Shown: positions 35,497 through 44,337 of the stretch, piece by piece
Numbering within the stretch: position 1 is the first letter of the stretch
Layout: the number at the start of each line of letters is the position of its first letter
DNA from: Planctomycetota bacterium
GTDB taxonomy: Bacteria; Planctomycetota; Brocadiia; Brocadiales; Brocadiaceae
DNA: 64,000 bases
Direction: 5' to 3'
NCBI GenBank assembly: GCA_016188675.1
Contig: JACPHJ010000093.1
Span: forward strand, 78,696 to 142,695
The notes under the pieces: generated by a model
What the model saw: only the letters and a program-made list of their open reading frames with translations
What the model was told of the DNA's origin: nothing
Databases searched by the model: none
Made by a program: the position numbers and the translations under genes

Positions 35497-38400
35497 ATGA
35501 AACGCACTGTCATTCTTTGTGGCTTCATTTTTCTTGTTTTTATTCAGTCGTTTTGTTTTAATCAAAAACTCGCAGATGCAGAGGATTGGTCAAGCTGGAA
35601 AAATTTCTACGGCATCTCCTGGAAAGACACGCCTGCAAACCACGCTAAATATGCAAAACAAATGGGGTACGATTCGATTGCAATAAAGAATCAATGGACC
35701 TCGAATTACGTCTCTGCTTACAGAAACAACTCCGACCTCTCAGGGCTCAAGTTTTACCTGATAAACCCGCACATGCATTATCAGGTTATGTCAAACCATG
35801 GTTCCACGATAGACACAACATCAACCTACTCTCAAACAAATCAGGACTTCCATAATCAAAACATGGTATGGAAGAGTAATGATCCATTCCCGAATAATCT
35901 GGCAACCGGCTGGTTTGGTTCTTCTACGTCTTTTCAGGTAGTATGGGATTTTCAGCAGCAGTCGGTAATTGACTCAGTGGTGGAAAATATTATTGCCTAT
36001 GCAAGAAATTTAGAAGACCAAACTACGGGATTTACCTTTGGCGGTTATATGATCGACACGCCGATCCTGTGTGGTAATTTTTTTAAGTGGGACAGTGCTC
36101 AAAATAAATGCGTGCGAACCAATTTAACATATTGGACAGGAGGCGACTCTGGCTTTGTGCATGATGCAATTACCCATGAGTACTCAACCTATAGCGATGG
36201 GGTGGCGGCATTTTACAAGCAGTTAAATACACGGGTGCGGCAGGAATTTGGCACCGCCACCAAATGGATACTGGAACCATGGAAAATATATAACGAAGTC
36301 GACAATGGTAACAGCGATGAATGGGTGTATCAGATAAAGAGCAGGGCTGACTACGCCGATCTTACTCCTGATATGATAACGGCACAAGCGGGAGGAGTTG
36401 AATTTGTAGACGAGACGAGAAATTTTAATTCCGGACCGAATATTACCAAAGATATGGTTGGTATTACCCAGCGAAGTAAAATTGGAGAGTATGAAAATCG
36501 TCTTTATGCAGCTAAGGCTGGTACCAACGGGGCATGGTACAATTGGTTTGGTCAGTTTGGCGATAATGGAGATATGTCAAAATTCCAGAATATAACGGAG
36601 GTTTATCCTAGGCTTAAGCTGGTGAGGTGTATTCCTAACTGGGATAATCTGAATAATGTCTCTCTTTCCGACCGTTCATGGGATGGGAGTGTTTACCAAA
36701 GCACAAAAAGCTATATCAGCAACGACGTAATGTATTCAAGGCATCCAAAGACAGGTAAACTCTTTGCAGTGTTTCTTACGACAAATGGGGTCATACAACT
36801 TAATGCAGGAGAGACGGTAACGTCCGTGCAGTATGTCGATGGATATCTTATGGAGGTCGGGGATGGAAGTGGCGATGTCAATATCTCTTGTAGCGAAATA
36901 CGTCTAAAAACTGGTGTAAGTATTGACAACGATACTAATGGTAGTTCCATCGGTAAGGGGTATATATTTACAATTTCCACAGACAGCACCCCCACCGCGA
37001 TAACGATGTCTGCAACAGATATTACCTCTGATTCGGCTACATTGAACGGCACTGCAAATGCCAATGGGGTATCAACAACGGTATGGCTTGAGTACAGCAC
37101 CATGAGTGGTTCGTATACTGATCAGACTTCAATGCAGAATATAGGCGGGTATGACGACTCATTAATCAACGCCGGTATCAGTGGATTAGCGCCCGCAACA
37201 ACGTACTATTACAGGATCATAGCGCAAAATTCCTCCGGAACCGTGTATGGGAATGAAATGTCCTTTACGACATTGGACAGCACTGCTCCTGTTGGTTCTA
37301 TGAGCATTAATAGTAGTAGAAGTTATACTAATACCAACAATATTACCCTAACCCTTTCGGCAACAGACGATGTAGGAGTAACCGGATATTGCCTTTCATC
37401 CAGCAATTCCACACCTTCATTATCAGATTCTGGATGGGTATCTGTTACCCCTGCTTCCAGCTACAGTTCCAATGTTGCATATAGCTTGGGCAGCGGAGAT
37501 GGTACAAAACTAGTCTATGCTTGGTTTAGAGACGAATCAGGCAATATATCGGACGCCGCACGTGCGACCATTGCCCTGGATACGAGTGTTCCATCCATAA
37601 CCATCGCCAGCCCTTCATCCAGTGCTACGTATACGGCTACAATCAACACAATAAATCTGGGTGGTAGCGCTTCTGATGGCACAAGCGGAGTAAATCGCGT
37701 TACATGGAATAACAGTAAAGGCGTATCCGGTACGGCTGATGGGACTGCTATCTGGTCCGTTTCGAATATAAACTTATCAGCAGGTGAAAATGTAATTACC
37801 GTAACAGCGACTGATGTTGCTAACAACACAGGTATAAATACGATTACTGTATTATATGGTACAGCACCGACAGTAACAACAGGGTCGGCAACGACTATAA
37901 CAGCAAATTCTGTTACATTAGACGGTACTGTCAATCCAAATGGATTGTCAACATCGGTATGGTTTGAATACGGCACTGTAACGGGGTCGTATGTATACCA
38001 GTCATCATCCCAAAGCATAACTGACACCAACACAACAACGGTAAGCAGCAATATAAGCGGATTATCATCGGGAAAGACGCATTATTACCGGATTGTTGCG
38101 CAAAACAGTAATGGTAACGCGTATGGAAGTGAGAAAAGTTTTTCGACGTTCGTGTCAGGGTCTGTTACGGTACATGCAAATCCTGAGAATGTGCTTGTCG
38201 TGGTAAATGATAATAGCCAGGCATCGAGGGATATTGCCTTGTACTATCAAAGCAAAAGAAACATCCCGGATATAAATATCATGCATTATACGGGTACCAC
38301 AACAGAGACAGTCAGCTCAACTGAATATTCGAATCTGGTCACTGCCATAAAAAACTGGATTACAAACAACAGTTTGCAGAATAGTATTGATTATATCGTC

Positions 38401-39156
38401 CTTACTAAGGGTACACCGCTAAAAACTTCAAGCGGCTATTCTGTTTGTAGTATGCTTGTATGCATGGATACAACGTTGACAGTCGCAGATCCTAATCCCT
38501 ACTTTTATAGAGAAGAAACGTTTACTCACCAAAAAACGTTCAGCGGGCATAAGTTGTATCTTGTAACACGGTTGGACGGATATACCGTTGAACAGGTAAA
38601 AACGTTAATTGATAATTCAGTAAATGCCGGTGGTTACATCGGTAGTTTCCTCTTTGATGGCAAAGGAAGTACTTATACTGAGGAAAATAATATGACTGAT
38701 GCCGCGAACAGTTTAAACAACAGAGGGTTCAATGCAACTTGCGACCGGACAACAACATTTTTGACGGGAAAAACAAACATTATAGGGTATTATAGTTGGG
38801 GGAGCAACTCAGGCGGTGATTATTCCCTGTCAAAGTATCAGAATAACTCTTTTCTTCCCGGTTCTCTTGGAGAAACCTATGTTTCCACAAGCGGCAGGAC
38901 GTTCAACCTTCCAGCAAATTGGCCTAACTACACAGGACAATCACTTGTTGCCGATCTCATTGTGAAAGGCATTACCGGAGTCAGCGGCTATGTGAGCGAA
39001 CCGTATCTTTCGACAATGGTTAACCCTAAAATTTTGTTTGACAGATATACCAAAGGATATAATCTGGCAGAGAGTTATTATATGGCAATTCGGAATGTAT
39101 ACTGGAAAACAGTGGTAATAGGCGATCCATTGTGTGCGCCCTATGCCATACAATAG
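35497..39156 (+). CDS. Large secreted multidomain protein with TIGR03790-type C-terminus
   Basis: 1219 residues, GAGGAGG ribosome site and signal peptide (1-29). Residues ~30-460 look like a TIM-barrel glycosidase-type region (YGISWKDTPANHAKYAKQMG, GGYMIDTPILCG, KWILEPWKIYNE), but no family is certain. Two FN3-like domains (about 500-588 and 790-885) flank Ig-like segments (SAGENVITVTATDVANNTG). Residues ~890-1219 match the TIGR03790 family: NPENVLVVVNDNSQASRDIA, YYQSKRNIPD, DYIVLTKGTPL, GYIGSFLFDG, VVIGDPLCAPY. It has neither a CTD tail nor a PEP-CTERM. Expression is placed under the riboswitch upstream. Confidence 0.85.
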   Translation: MKRTVILCGFIFLVFIQSFCFNQKLADAEDWSSWKNFYGISWKDTPANHAKYAKQMGYDSIAIKNQWTSNYVSAYRNNSDLSGLKFYLINPHMHYQVMSNHGSTIDTTSTYSQTNQDFHNQNMVWKSNDPFPNNLATGWFGSSTSFQVVWDFQQQSVIDSVVENIIAYARNLEDQTTGFTFGGYMIDTPILCGNFFKWDSAQNKCVRTNLTYWTGGDSGFVHDAITHEYSTYSDGVAAFYKQLNTRVRQEFGTATKWILEPWKIYNEVDNGNSDEWVYQIKSRADYADLTPDMITAQAGGVEFVDETRNFNSGPNITKDMVGITQRSKIGEYENRLYAAKAGTNGAWYNWFGQFGDNGDMSKFQNITEVYPRLKLVRCIPNWDNLNNVSLSDRSWDGSVYQSTKSYISNDVMYSRHPKTGKLFAVFLTTNGVIQLNAGETVTSVQYVDGYLMEVGDGSGDVNISCSEIRLKTGVSIDNDTNGSSIGKGYIFTISTDSTPTAITMSATDITSDSATLNGTANANGVSTTVWLEYSTMSGSYTDQTSMQNIGGYDDSLINAGISGLAPATTYYYRIIAQNSSGTVYGNEMSFTTLDSTAPVGSMSINSSRSYTNTNNITLTLSATDDVGVTGYCLSSSNSTPSLSDSGWVSVTPASSYSSNVAYSLGSGDGTKLVYAWFRDESGNISDAARATIALDTSVPSITIASPSSSATYTATINTINLGGSASDGTSGVNRVTWNNSKGVSGTADGTAIWSVSNINLSAGENVITVTATDVANNTGINTITVLYGTAPTVTTGSATTITANSVTLDGTVNPNGLSTSVWFEYGTVTGSYVYQSSSQSITDTNTTTVSSNISGLSSGKTHYYRIVAQNSNGNAYGSEKSFSTFVSGSVTVHANPENVLVVVNDNSQASRDIALYYQSKRNIPDINIMHYTGTTTETVSSTEYSNLVTAIKNWITNNSLQNSIDYIVLTKGTPLKTSSGYSVCSMLVCMDTTLTVADPNPYFYREETFTHQKTFSGHKLYLVTRLDGYTVEQVKTLIDNSVNAGGYIGSFLFDGKGSTYTEENNMTDAANSLNNRGFNATCDRTTTFLTGKTNIIGYYSWGSNSGGDYSLSKYQNNSFLPGSLGETYVSTSGRTFNLPANWPNYTGQSLVADLIVKGITGVSGYVSEPYLSTMVNPKILFDRYTKGYNLAESYYMAIRNVYWKTVVIGDPLCAPYAIQ

Positions 39157-39161
39157 TGCCT

Positions 39162-39210
39162 CAAATAAACAAAGGACTGGAGAAAAAAATGCGCCCCAGC
39201 CCTTTATTTG
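39162..39210. terminator. Bidirectional terminator between convergent genes
   Basis: Imperfect hairpin: CAAATAAACAAAGG/CTGG pairs with CCAG/CCCTTTATTTG around an A-rich loop. It lies between the 1219-residue protein gene and the convergent PEP-CTERM gene. Confidence 0.65.
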
Positions 39211-39234
39211 ATTGAATTTAAACAGGAGTTACTG

Positions 39235-39489
39235 TTATGAAACTGTATTATCGGTATCTTGATGAGAATTCTTTGAGTTCCTTCTGTTTCTCAAACGGCG
39301 AATAGCTTCAAGAGTTGCACCTCCTGCCAGAATCAGGATGTAACTTAATGGTTCCGGAACTGTTGGAGGCGCACCCCTTCTTCCTCCCCCTGTACCTGCA
39401 TTTGCAATCCCCAGAATTGTACCTATTGACACAAAGACAACAACCATTACGGTAACAATTTTTTTTATCATTTTAAGCCTCTCCTTCAT
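39235..39489 (-). CDS. Second tiny PEP-CTERM protein
   Basis: 84 residues: signal peptide (about 1-31, ...GIANA), a ~14-residue mature piece (GTGGGRRGAPPT), then a sorting tail of VPEPLSYILI, a short helix and RRLRNRRN, with an extra hydrophilic extension NSKNSHQDTDNTVS. Like the protein at 7745, hardly anything would remain after exosortase cleavage. It is the last gene of a three-gene operon behind two paralogous secreted proteins. The hydrophobic segment is interrupted by Glu (GGATLEAI), unusual for this signal. Confidence 0.82.
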   Translation of the reverse strand: MKERLKMIKKIVTVMVVVFVSIGTILGIANAGTGGGRRGAPPTVPEPLSYILILAGGATLEAIRRLRNRRNSKNSHQDTDNTVS

Positions 39490-39520
39490 ACGGGTTATTT
39501 AAAATATTAAATTAAGCAAA

Positions 39521-40123
39521 TTATTGATTTACTACTTTAAATTTGCAATCGTCGGATTTCTGGTATGTTTCGGTACTTCCATCCCAGATACCTACTTTTA
39601 CTTTCAGTTCATGGTATTTGCTAGGGCCGGTAAAATCACCTGCATCAGCCTTGTACCATGCAAAATACCAATAGTACGGACTTAATTCTGTTCCATCCGG
39701 CTCTTCCGGATCATCAAAAATCGTTTGTGATTTTTCGTTATTATCTACAAGCCAATGCACCTTTACTAAGCTTGTCCCTCCTGTTACTGTGAAAGCGCCG
39801 ATAAGATATGCATTGTTTTTATCCAACCATGCAAAGTATGTAATATCCTCTGACGAATACTCCGCAGGCACTTTTTCGCTTGTAAAAGCACTGTACATCT
39901 GAACCTTAGGATTTGGAGAAAAATTAAGCGCTTCGGATCTTAACTCCTTACGTAATTGAGCTTTTTCTTTAGCAGACATCTTAATCCGAGCTAATCCACA
40001 TGTTCCATCATCGTAAACAACCTCCACTTTATTACCTGCGAAAGATGTTTGTGCCAAAATTAGAATTGCTATTGCTGATAACAGCAATCCACCATACAAC
40101 TTTGCTCTAAGCCATTTCATCAT
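39521..40123 (-). CDS. Secreted protein, YYWYFAWY family, copy 2
   Basis: 200 residues from ATG 40123, chosen for AAGGAGGGG just upstream; the frame opens earlier at 40168. The signal peptide ends near ...TSFAGN. The mature protein starts VEVVYDDGTCGLARIKMS, shared with its upstream neighbour (GEVVYDDGKFGLIRVPV), and both contain a P-x-YWYFAWY core (here ELSPYYWYFAWYKAD) within a beta-sandwich-like domain. I do not recognise the family. Two cysteines could pair. It lies in an operon behind conserved elements E and F, before the PEP-CTERM gene. Confidence 0.7.
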   Translation of the reverse strand: MMKWLRAKLYGGLLLSAIAILILAQTSFAGNKVEVVYDDGTCGLARIKMSAKEKAQLRKELRSEALNFSPNPKVQMYSAFTSEKVPAEYSSEDITYFAWLDKNNAYLIGAFTVTGGTSLVKVHWLVDNNEKSQTIFDDPEEPDGTELSPYYWYFAWYKADAGDFTGPSKYHELKVKVGIWDGSTETYQKSDDCKFKVVNQ

Positions 40124-40167
40124 TTTCCCCTCCTTCAAAAAGTTTTTACTAATATAAATACCATTCA

Positions 40168-40932
40168 CTAATCATTAACTCTAAATTCACAATACCCATA
40201 ATCATAATAGTTCTGTGTTTCACAAATCCAATCCTCCTCGTTATCAAAATAACAATACTCACCGCTGTTGTTTTGATCCGTTACTTTTGTCCAAGCATGA
40301 CAGTAACCACTGGAGTAACTATTTTCGGGATGATACCAGGCAAAATACCAATAATTCGGATCCAGCATTTCTCCATTAAAATCCCAGGCCGCATAATCCC
40401 ACAGTTCGTTACCCTCTTCATCATATCTGCCAACCCACCATTCTATATTGACGGTGGTCTCCACATCTGAATGAAAGGATGCGTAAACATAAACACGGTT
40501 ACCGGGTAAGGTCGGCCAGTATGTGTCGCCACCGCGCGATTGTGACCCAGTATAACTTGTATAACTCGCATAAACAGAAATGGTATTGTTGGTTTCCCAA
40601 TCACTAGAATAATCGGTATCGACATAATTGGGTGAAATTCCCTGTTTTCCAGAAGGACCACTTCCGGGTTTTACGAAAGAGGGTATTCCTGGTTTTTGGG
40701 GACGTGCAACATTCTGTTTATTATTGCCTGAAGAAGATTTCCCGGCTGCCTTTCGTTTAGTAAGGTTATTTTTTCCCACGGGGACACGAATGAGCCCGAA
40801 CTTCCCGTCATCATAAACAACTTCACCCTGGTGTTTTCTAATATCTTTGGCATCTGTGGCAAAAGAAATTTGCCATGAAATTAGAAATGCCAACAAACTC
40901 CACATACAAGCCTTTCGGACAATAGCACTCAT
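40168..40932 (-). CDS. Secreted protein, YYWYFAWY family, copy 1
   Basis: 254 residues from ATG 40932 (AAAGGAGG upstream); the frame opens earlier at 40971. The signal peptide ends near ISFATD. GEVVYDDGKFGLIRVPVGK comes next, then a basic, Pro/Gly-rich linker (residues ~50-95). The C-terminal domain holds YASYTSYTGSQSRGGDTYWP, VNIEWWVGRYDEEG and LDPNYWYFAWYHPEN, ending with a Cys/Tyr-rich stretch. It is paralogous to the next gene in the operon and longer by the linker. Function unknown; surface location is likely, perhaps as partner or cargo of the tiny PEP-CTERM protein. Confidence 0.7.
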   Translation of the reverse strand: MSAIVRKACMWSLLAFLISWQISFATDAKDIRKHQGEVVYDDGKFGLIRVPVGKNNLTKRKAAGKSSSGNNKQNVARPQKPGIPSFVKPGSGPSGKQGISPNYVDTDYSSDWETNNTISVYASYTSYTGSQSRGGDTYWPTLPGNRVYVYASFHSDVETTVNIEWWVGRYDEEGNELWDYAAWDFNGEMLDPNYWYFAWYHPENSYSSGYCHAWTKVTDQNNSGEYCYFDNEEDWICETQNYYDYGYCEFRVND

Positions 40933-41037
40933 TTCTTCTTTTTCCTCCTTTCTTTGACTTGAATATTTCACAAAACTTGAAAAACGTTAGCAAAAATATT
41001 GTAATTTTTTCGGAATTTTACCCTTTCCTTATATTTC

Positions 41038-41094
41038 CGTAAATACTGTAAATCGAGTAAACTCACAAGAATTAACCTATAAGTGTATATCCTC
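41038..41094 (-). promoter_or_regulatory. Conserved upstream element, copy E
   Basis: On the minus strand: AGGATATACACTTATAGG, TTAATTCTTG, TTACTCGA, CAGTATTTAC. It ends 106 bases before ATG 40932 of the secreted-protein operon. Confidence 0.65.
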
Positions 41095-41240
41095 AATCCT
41101 GCGATAATGCGAGAATGAGATTGGGAAGGGAGATTCTTGAAAACTGTTATGCAAAATATTTTTCAGCCATACCTCTTATACGAATCAAAAAGATACTACG
41201 CCCTCCTAATTTTTAGCGAATTGTATACTTTATTCATTTT

Positions 41241-41299
41241 TTGTAAATACTGTAAAAAGAGTACTCTCTAATGAATTAATCCAAAAGTATATATCCTTA
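41241..41299 (-). promoter_or_regulatory. Conserved upstream element, copy F
   Basis: On the minus strand: AGGATATATACTTTTGG, ATTAATTC, GTACTC, CAGTATTTAC. It is a second copy about 200 bases upstream of copy E, so this operon carries the element in tandem. The text around the two copies is also similar (ATGCAGGGTATTTTGGC-like stretches), which suggests a local duplication. No gene is visible in 40933-41560. Confidence 0.65.
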
Positions 41300-41590
41300 G
41301 TCTTGCGATAAATGTGAAGGTTAGATTGGGAAGTAAGATTCTGGAAAACCGATATGCAGGGTATTTTGGCTGTTAGATAGATAATAGATTCAGAAGGGGG
41401 TTTCTTCAGCAGTAAAATCCTTTTGAAAAGGAATAGATTGATGCCTTGCCTTTTTTCATTTCCAGAGGAAGAGTGGATATCATTGAGGACTACGAATATT
41501 ATCAAAAGGTGAAATAAAAAAAATTGGTTAATGAGTTCCCTCCGAAATCTCATATAATTTATGGGCAGACAGTGTGTAATACAAAGGTAT

Positions 41591-42290
41591 ATGGAGGAGG
41601 GAGTTCTACAGAAGAATTATAAGGAGATAAACCTTGTAAAATTCCAGGAGAAATTTCGAACTGGAGAAGATTGCCGGAAAAGGCTTGTTGCGCTTCGTTG
41701 GCCTGATGGTTTTGTATGCCCAGTTGTAAAGGGAAAGAGTATTATAACTTGCCAAAACGGCATCTTTACCAGTGTAAGGAATGTGGATATCAGGTAAGTA
41801 TAACCTCTGGAACGGTGATGCATGGGACAAGAACCTCTCTTCTGAAATGGTTCTGGGCAATCTTTCTTATGAGTATGGATAAAAGCGGGATTTCTGCTCT
41901 TGGTCTGTCCAAGAAGATCGAAGTAAGTTACTGGGTAGCATGGACGTTGCTTCAAAAGATACGAAAAGGGATGAGAAGCCGGGATGCGAAGTACAAGCTC
42001 ACTGGAGTAATAGAAATCGACGATGCCTTTTTTGAAGGAGATGCGCCTTTTTGATGAAGAATATAGCACAAAAAGAGGAAAGAAAACAATCGAAAACCAA
42101 TAAGAGGGAGATGAATGGGAAGGATTAATGGTTGTTGTAAGGCTGTTACCGGTACTGACGTTCTTAAGGAAATTTTGTTTAGATAAAGAATACAAGAAAC
42201 AGTACGTAAGGAGTGGAGTGCAAATGATAGTATGGTTGGATCATCTTCGATGTACGAATCTGTATGGCTAAATACAATTTTACATTTCAT
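41591..42290 (+). pseudogene. IS1595-type transposase, frameshifted
   Basis: Frame 1 encodes NLVKFQEKFRTGEDCRKRL and LRWPDGFVCP. The zinc ribbon then continues in another frame from about 41716 (CKGKEYYNL, YQCKECGYQVSITSGTVMH, LLKWFWAIFLMS, GISALGLSKKIEVSYWVAW). The first catalytic Asp region reads LTGVIEIDDAFFEGD. The frame breaks again near 42050 and the remaining DDE domain is scrambled. At least two frameshifts make it inactive. It marks past insertion in this accessory stretch. Confidence 0.75.
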
Positions 42291-42396
42291 ACAGAAACCA
42301 ATCCCAAAGTATTAGCAAATTCAAAGAACCTCTTTACTTCTCCCGAACAAAGCCAGTTGCGAAACTCATCCAACAAAGGGAGCCAATTTGAATGAG

Positions 42397-42432
42397 AAAG
42401 CCCTTCGGTGATTATGCTGAAGGGCTTTTTTT
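42397..42432 (+). terminator. Strong intrinsic terminator
   Basis: AAAGCCCTTC with GAAGGGCTTT around a 12-base loop, followed by a T-run. It lies after the dead transposase and close to the end of the convergent HPF gene. Confidence 0.85.
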
Positions 42433-42436
42433 ATTG

Positions 42437-42485
42437 TACCTAAATTCTGCAAATGATTTTCGCGTTGCAAAATCATTTACAGTAT
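42437..42485. repeat. Degraded copy of the 48-bp palindrome
   Basis: AAATTCTGCAAATGATTTTC, GCGTTGC, then AAAATCATTTACAG. It corresponds to the palindrome at 28972-29022 with several changes. It lies just past the HPF stop. Confidence 0.55.
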
Positions 42486-42499
42486 CCAGGTACACTGCT

Positions 42500-43018
42500 T
42501 TATACCACAGTCACGGTACTGGCCTGCGGCCCTTTTTCGCCCATTTCTTCGGCAAAACGCACCTCCATGCCGGTCTCCAGTTGTTTGAATTTACGGTTCA
42601 ACACACTGTGCTCGTGGAAATAGATTTCCCGTCCGTCCGGAGTGGTGAGGAAGCCATATCCCTTATCGGGAAACAGCGAGCTTATGCGTGCATGGGGTGT
42701 TTCCTCATGGTGTTTTACAGCGCCGCGCTGCCTCCTGGCGAAGTCCTCCAGCTTGCGGCGCGCATCATGAAAGGCGTCTCTTATTGACACATAAAGGTCT
42801 GTATTCGGATCGAGTTTTATTACCAGTTCCGTGCCAGGGACGGTTATATCGATATGTACATTGTACAACGACCTTTTGGGAATAGCCTCTACTGTAACCC
42901 TGCAACTCGTGATTCTATCGTAATATTTATCTAACTTCTCGGCATGATCGCGGATATCCGCCTTGATCGGTTCAGTAAGTTCCAGATTGCGGGACGTAAT
43001 TTGTAGTGGCAGTATCAT
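42500..43018 (-). CDS. HPF/RaiA-like ribosome hibernation factor fused to a cold-shock domain
   Basis: 172 residues. Residues 1-~105 have the HPF/RaiA fold: LQITSRNLELTEPIKADIRDHAEKLDKYYDRI, VHIDITVPG, DLYVSIRDAFHDARRKLED. Residues ~107-172 are a cold-shock (OB-fold) domain: ARISSLFPDKGYGFLTTPDGREIYFHEHSVL, with the RNP1 (KGYGFL) and RNP2-like (IYFHEH) motifs. Normal HPF proteins instead carry a dimerisation tail. The fusion suggests a factor that binds the 30S subunit and single-stranded RNA. It has its own promoter region upstream (43019-43236). Confidence 0.85.
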   Translation of the reverse strand: MILPLQITSRNLELTEPIKADIRDHAEKLDKYYDRITSCRVTVEAIPKRSLYNVHIDITVPGTELVIKLDPNTDLYVSIRDAFHDARRKLEDFARRQRGAVKHHEETPHARISSLFPDKGYGFLTTPDGREIYFHEHSVLNRKFKQLETGMEVRFAEEMGEKGPQASTVTVV

Positions 43019-43236
43019 CGTATTTCCTCCATAAATCAGTTGTCATATCAATGAAATTAATGGCGATATTGTAGCAATCAATCAAGGGCGTGTCAATGTA
43101 TAGCAGGTATTTTATACCATTTTTCCACAAGGAGAATAAGCGACACTACACGTCTTCGCGTGTTGTTAAAAATGGAAGGTGGATAAAAATGGCTATTGTA
43201 ACTTTTTATTAAATCAATATCACACAGAAGCAAGGA

Positions 43237-43722
43237 TCACCAGTTGCATTTACTAAGATATATTTTGCGCAATATCTTATGACACAATTTAGAGTATTTA
43301 TGAGAGCTTAAATTATCTAAATCATGAAGCATCTTTTTTTGCCTATTTTCATTAGAAAGATCCTTCTTCGTAAACCATCCTCTAGCATCAGAAAGAGATG
43401 CACTAACAGAAGGATTTTTTAACCAGTCTATGTAAAAGATATTATTCTGTGGTATTTCCAAAAGCTCAAAATTCCGATCAAAAAATAATTTTAATTTCTT
43501 GCATGCATCAAACAACTCATCAATAATAAAAGATTCTCCATTTTTGAAAATTGAATTTATATGATTTTTAATTTTGGTGAGTTCTTTATCAACATACCTT
43601 TTCTTGGACAAATTAGTAAAATATCTTTCGATAAACGCACCAATAATTCCACCAATGATAGCATCTAACAAGTGCTCAGTGAAAAATTTTGCAATGGAAA
43701 CAATTGGATTCCAACATCCCAT
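43237..43722 (-). CDS. Membrane-anchored protein of unknown function
   Basis: 161 residues. An N-terminal glycine-zipper helix (LLDAIIGGIIGAFIERYF) is followed by a helical charged cytoplasmic part (KELTKIKNHINSIFKNG, LSNENRQKKMLHDLDNL). I do not recognise it. It resembles the next gene upstream (43812) in plan, with one Gly-rich helix and a soluble helical domain of ~110-125 residues, but not in sequence. Local base composition is AT-rich, and the gene lies in a patchwork region between a dead transposase and a tRNA gene, so recent acquisition is plausible. Confidence 0.65.
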   Translation of the reverse strand: MGCWNPIVSIAKFFTEHLLDAIIGGIIGAFIERYFTNLSKKRYVDKELTKIKNHINSIFKNGESFIIDELFDACKKLKLFFDRNFELLEIPQNNIFYIDWLKNPSVSASLSDARGWFTKKDLSNENRQKKMLHDLDNLSSHKYSKLCHKILRKIYLSKCNW

Positions 43723-43811
43723 TTTCCCTCTTATACTTTTAAGGTTTATAAGATTGTAATGTGACCTCTATGTATTTACTATTCATTCTTTTCTAATGGT
43801 TAATTATAATC

Positions 43812-44270
43812 TCATTCGACTTTAGCAATCTCCAACATTTTTTGGATATTTTTCAACGCTAAATCCCTTCTTTCGTCTTCTACCTTACGATCTTTCTCAT
43901 ACAGCTTCCAATTAGGGACATTATAATACAAGAATCGCTTGCTTTCTGATGTATTATCAGGCCAACACAGTTTTTTCCAAAGCCGGTCCAGTTTATCTGC
44001 CTCAGGTTGACTCAACGATTGCCTGAATTTTAAAACGGCAATTGACATCTTATCAAAATGTTCCGTTAAAACTCTATATGCTCCAATATATTCCCCAGAA
44101 TAAGCGGAATCGAGTAAACGTATTACATCAACAAACACGTCTGTGAATTCTGTTTTAGCACGATATTTTTCCTGTTTTTCAAGTGCCCTAATAGCCGAAA
44201 ACCAAGAAATAAAACCTCCAATAATAGCCCCTGCTATGGAACCAATAATTCCGGCTAATCCAGAATCCAT
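43812..44270 (-). CDS. Membrane-anchored helical protein of unknown function
   Basis: 152 residues. The N-terminal helix is a glycine zipper (GLAGIIGSIAGAIIGGFISWF), and the rest is charged and helical (EKQEKYRAKTEFTDVFVDVIRLLDSAYSGEY, RRDLALKNIQKMLEIAKVE). This plan is seen in many small unassigned membrane proteins of accessory regions. It is encoded 90 bases upstream of the similar-plan gene and next to tRNA-Gly. A role in a defence or stress module is possible but unsupported by motif. Confidence 0.65.
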   Translation of the reverse strand: MDSGLAGIIGSIAGAIIGGFISWFSAIRALEKQEKYRAKTEFTDVFVDVIRLLDSAYSGEYIGAYRVLTEHFDKMSIAVLKFRQSLSQPEADKLDRLWKKLCWPDNTSESKRFLYYNVPNWKLYEKDRKVEDERRDLALKNIQKMLEIAKVE

Positions 44271-44337
44271 TTTTTCCTCTCTAACTTAATTAACATTTCT
44301 GACGCTTCATTTTGGTTAGATTTATTGATTTTAAGAA

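Noticed and set aside
42392..42787. Plus-strand ORF of 131 residues
   Set aside because: It begins in a terminator and palindrome and then lies antisense to the clear HPF-cold-shock gene.
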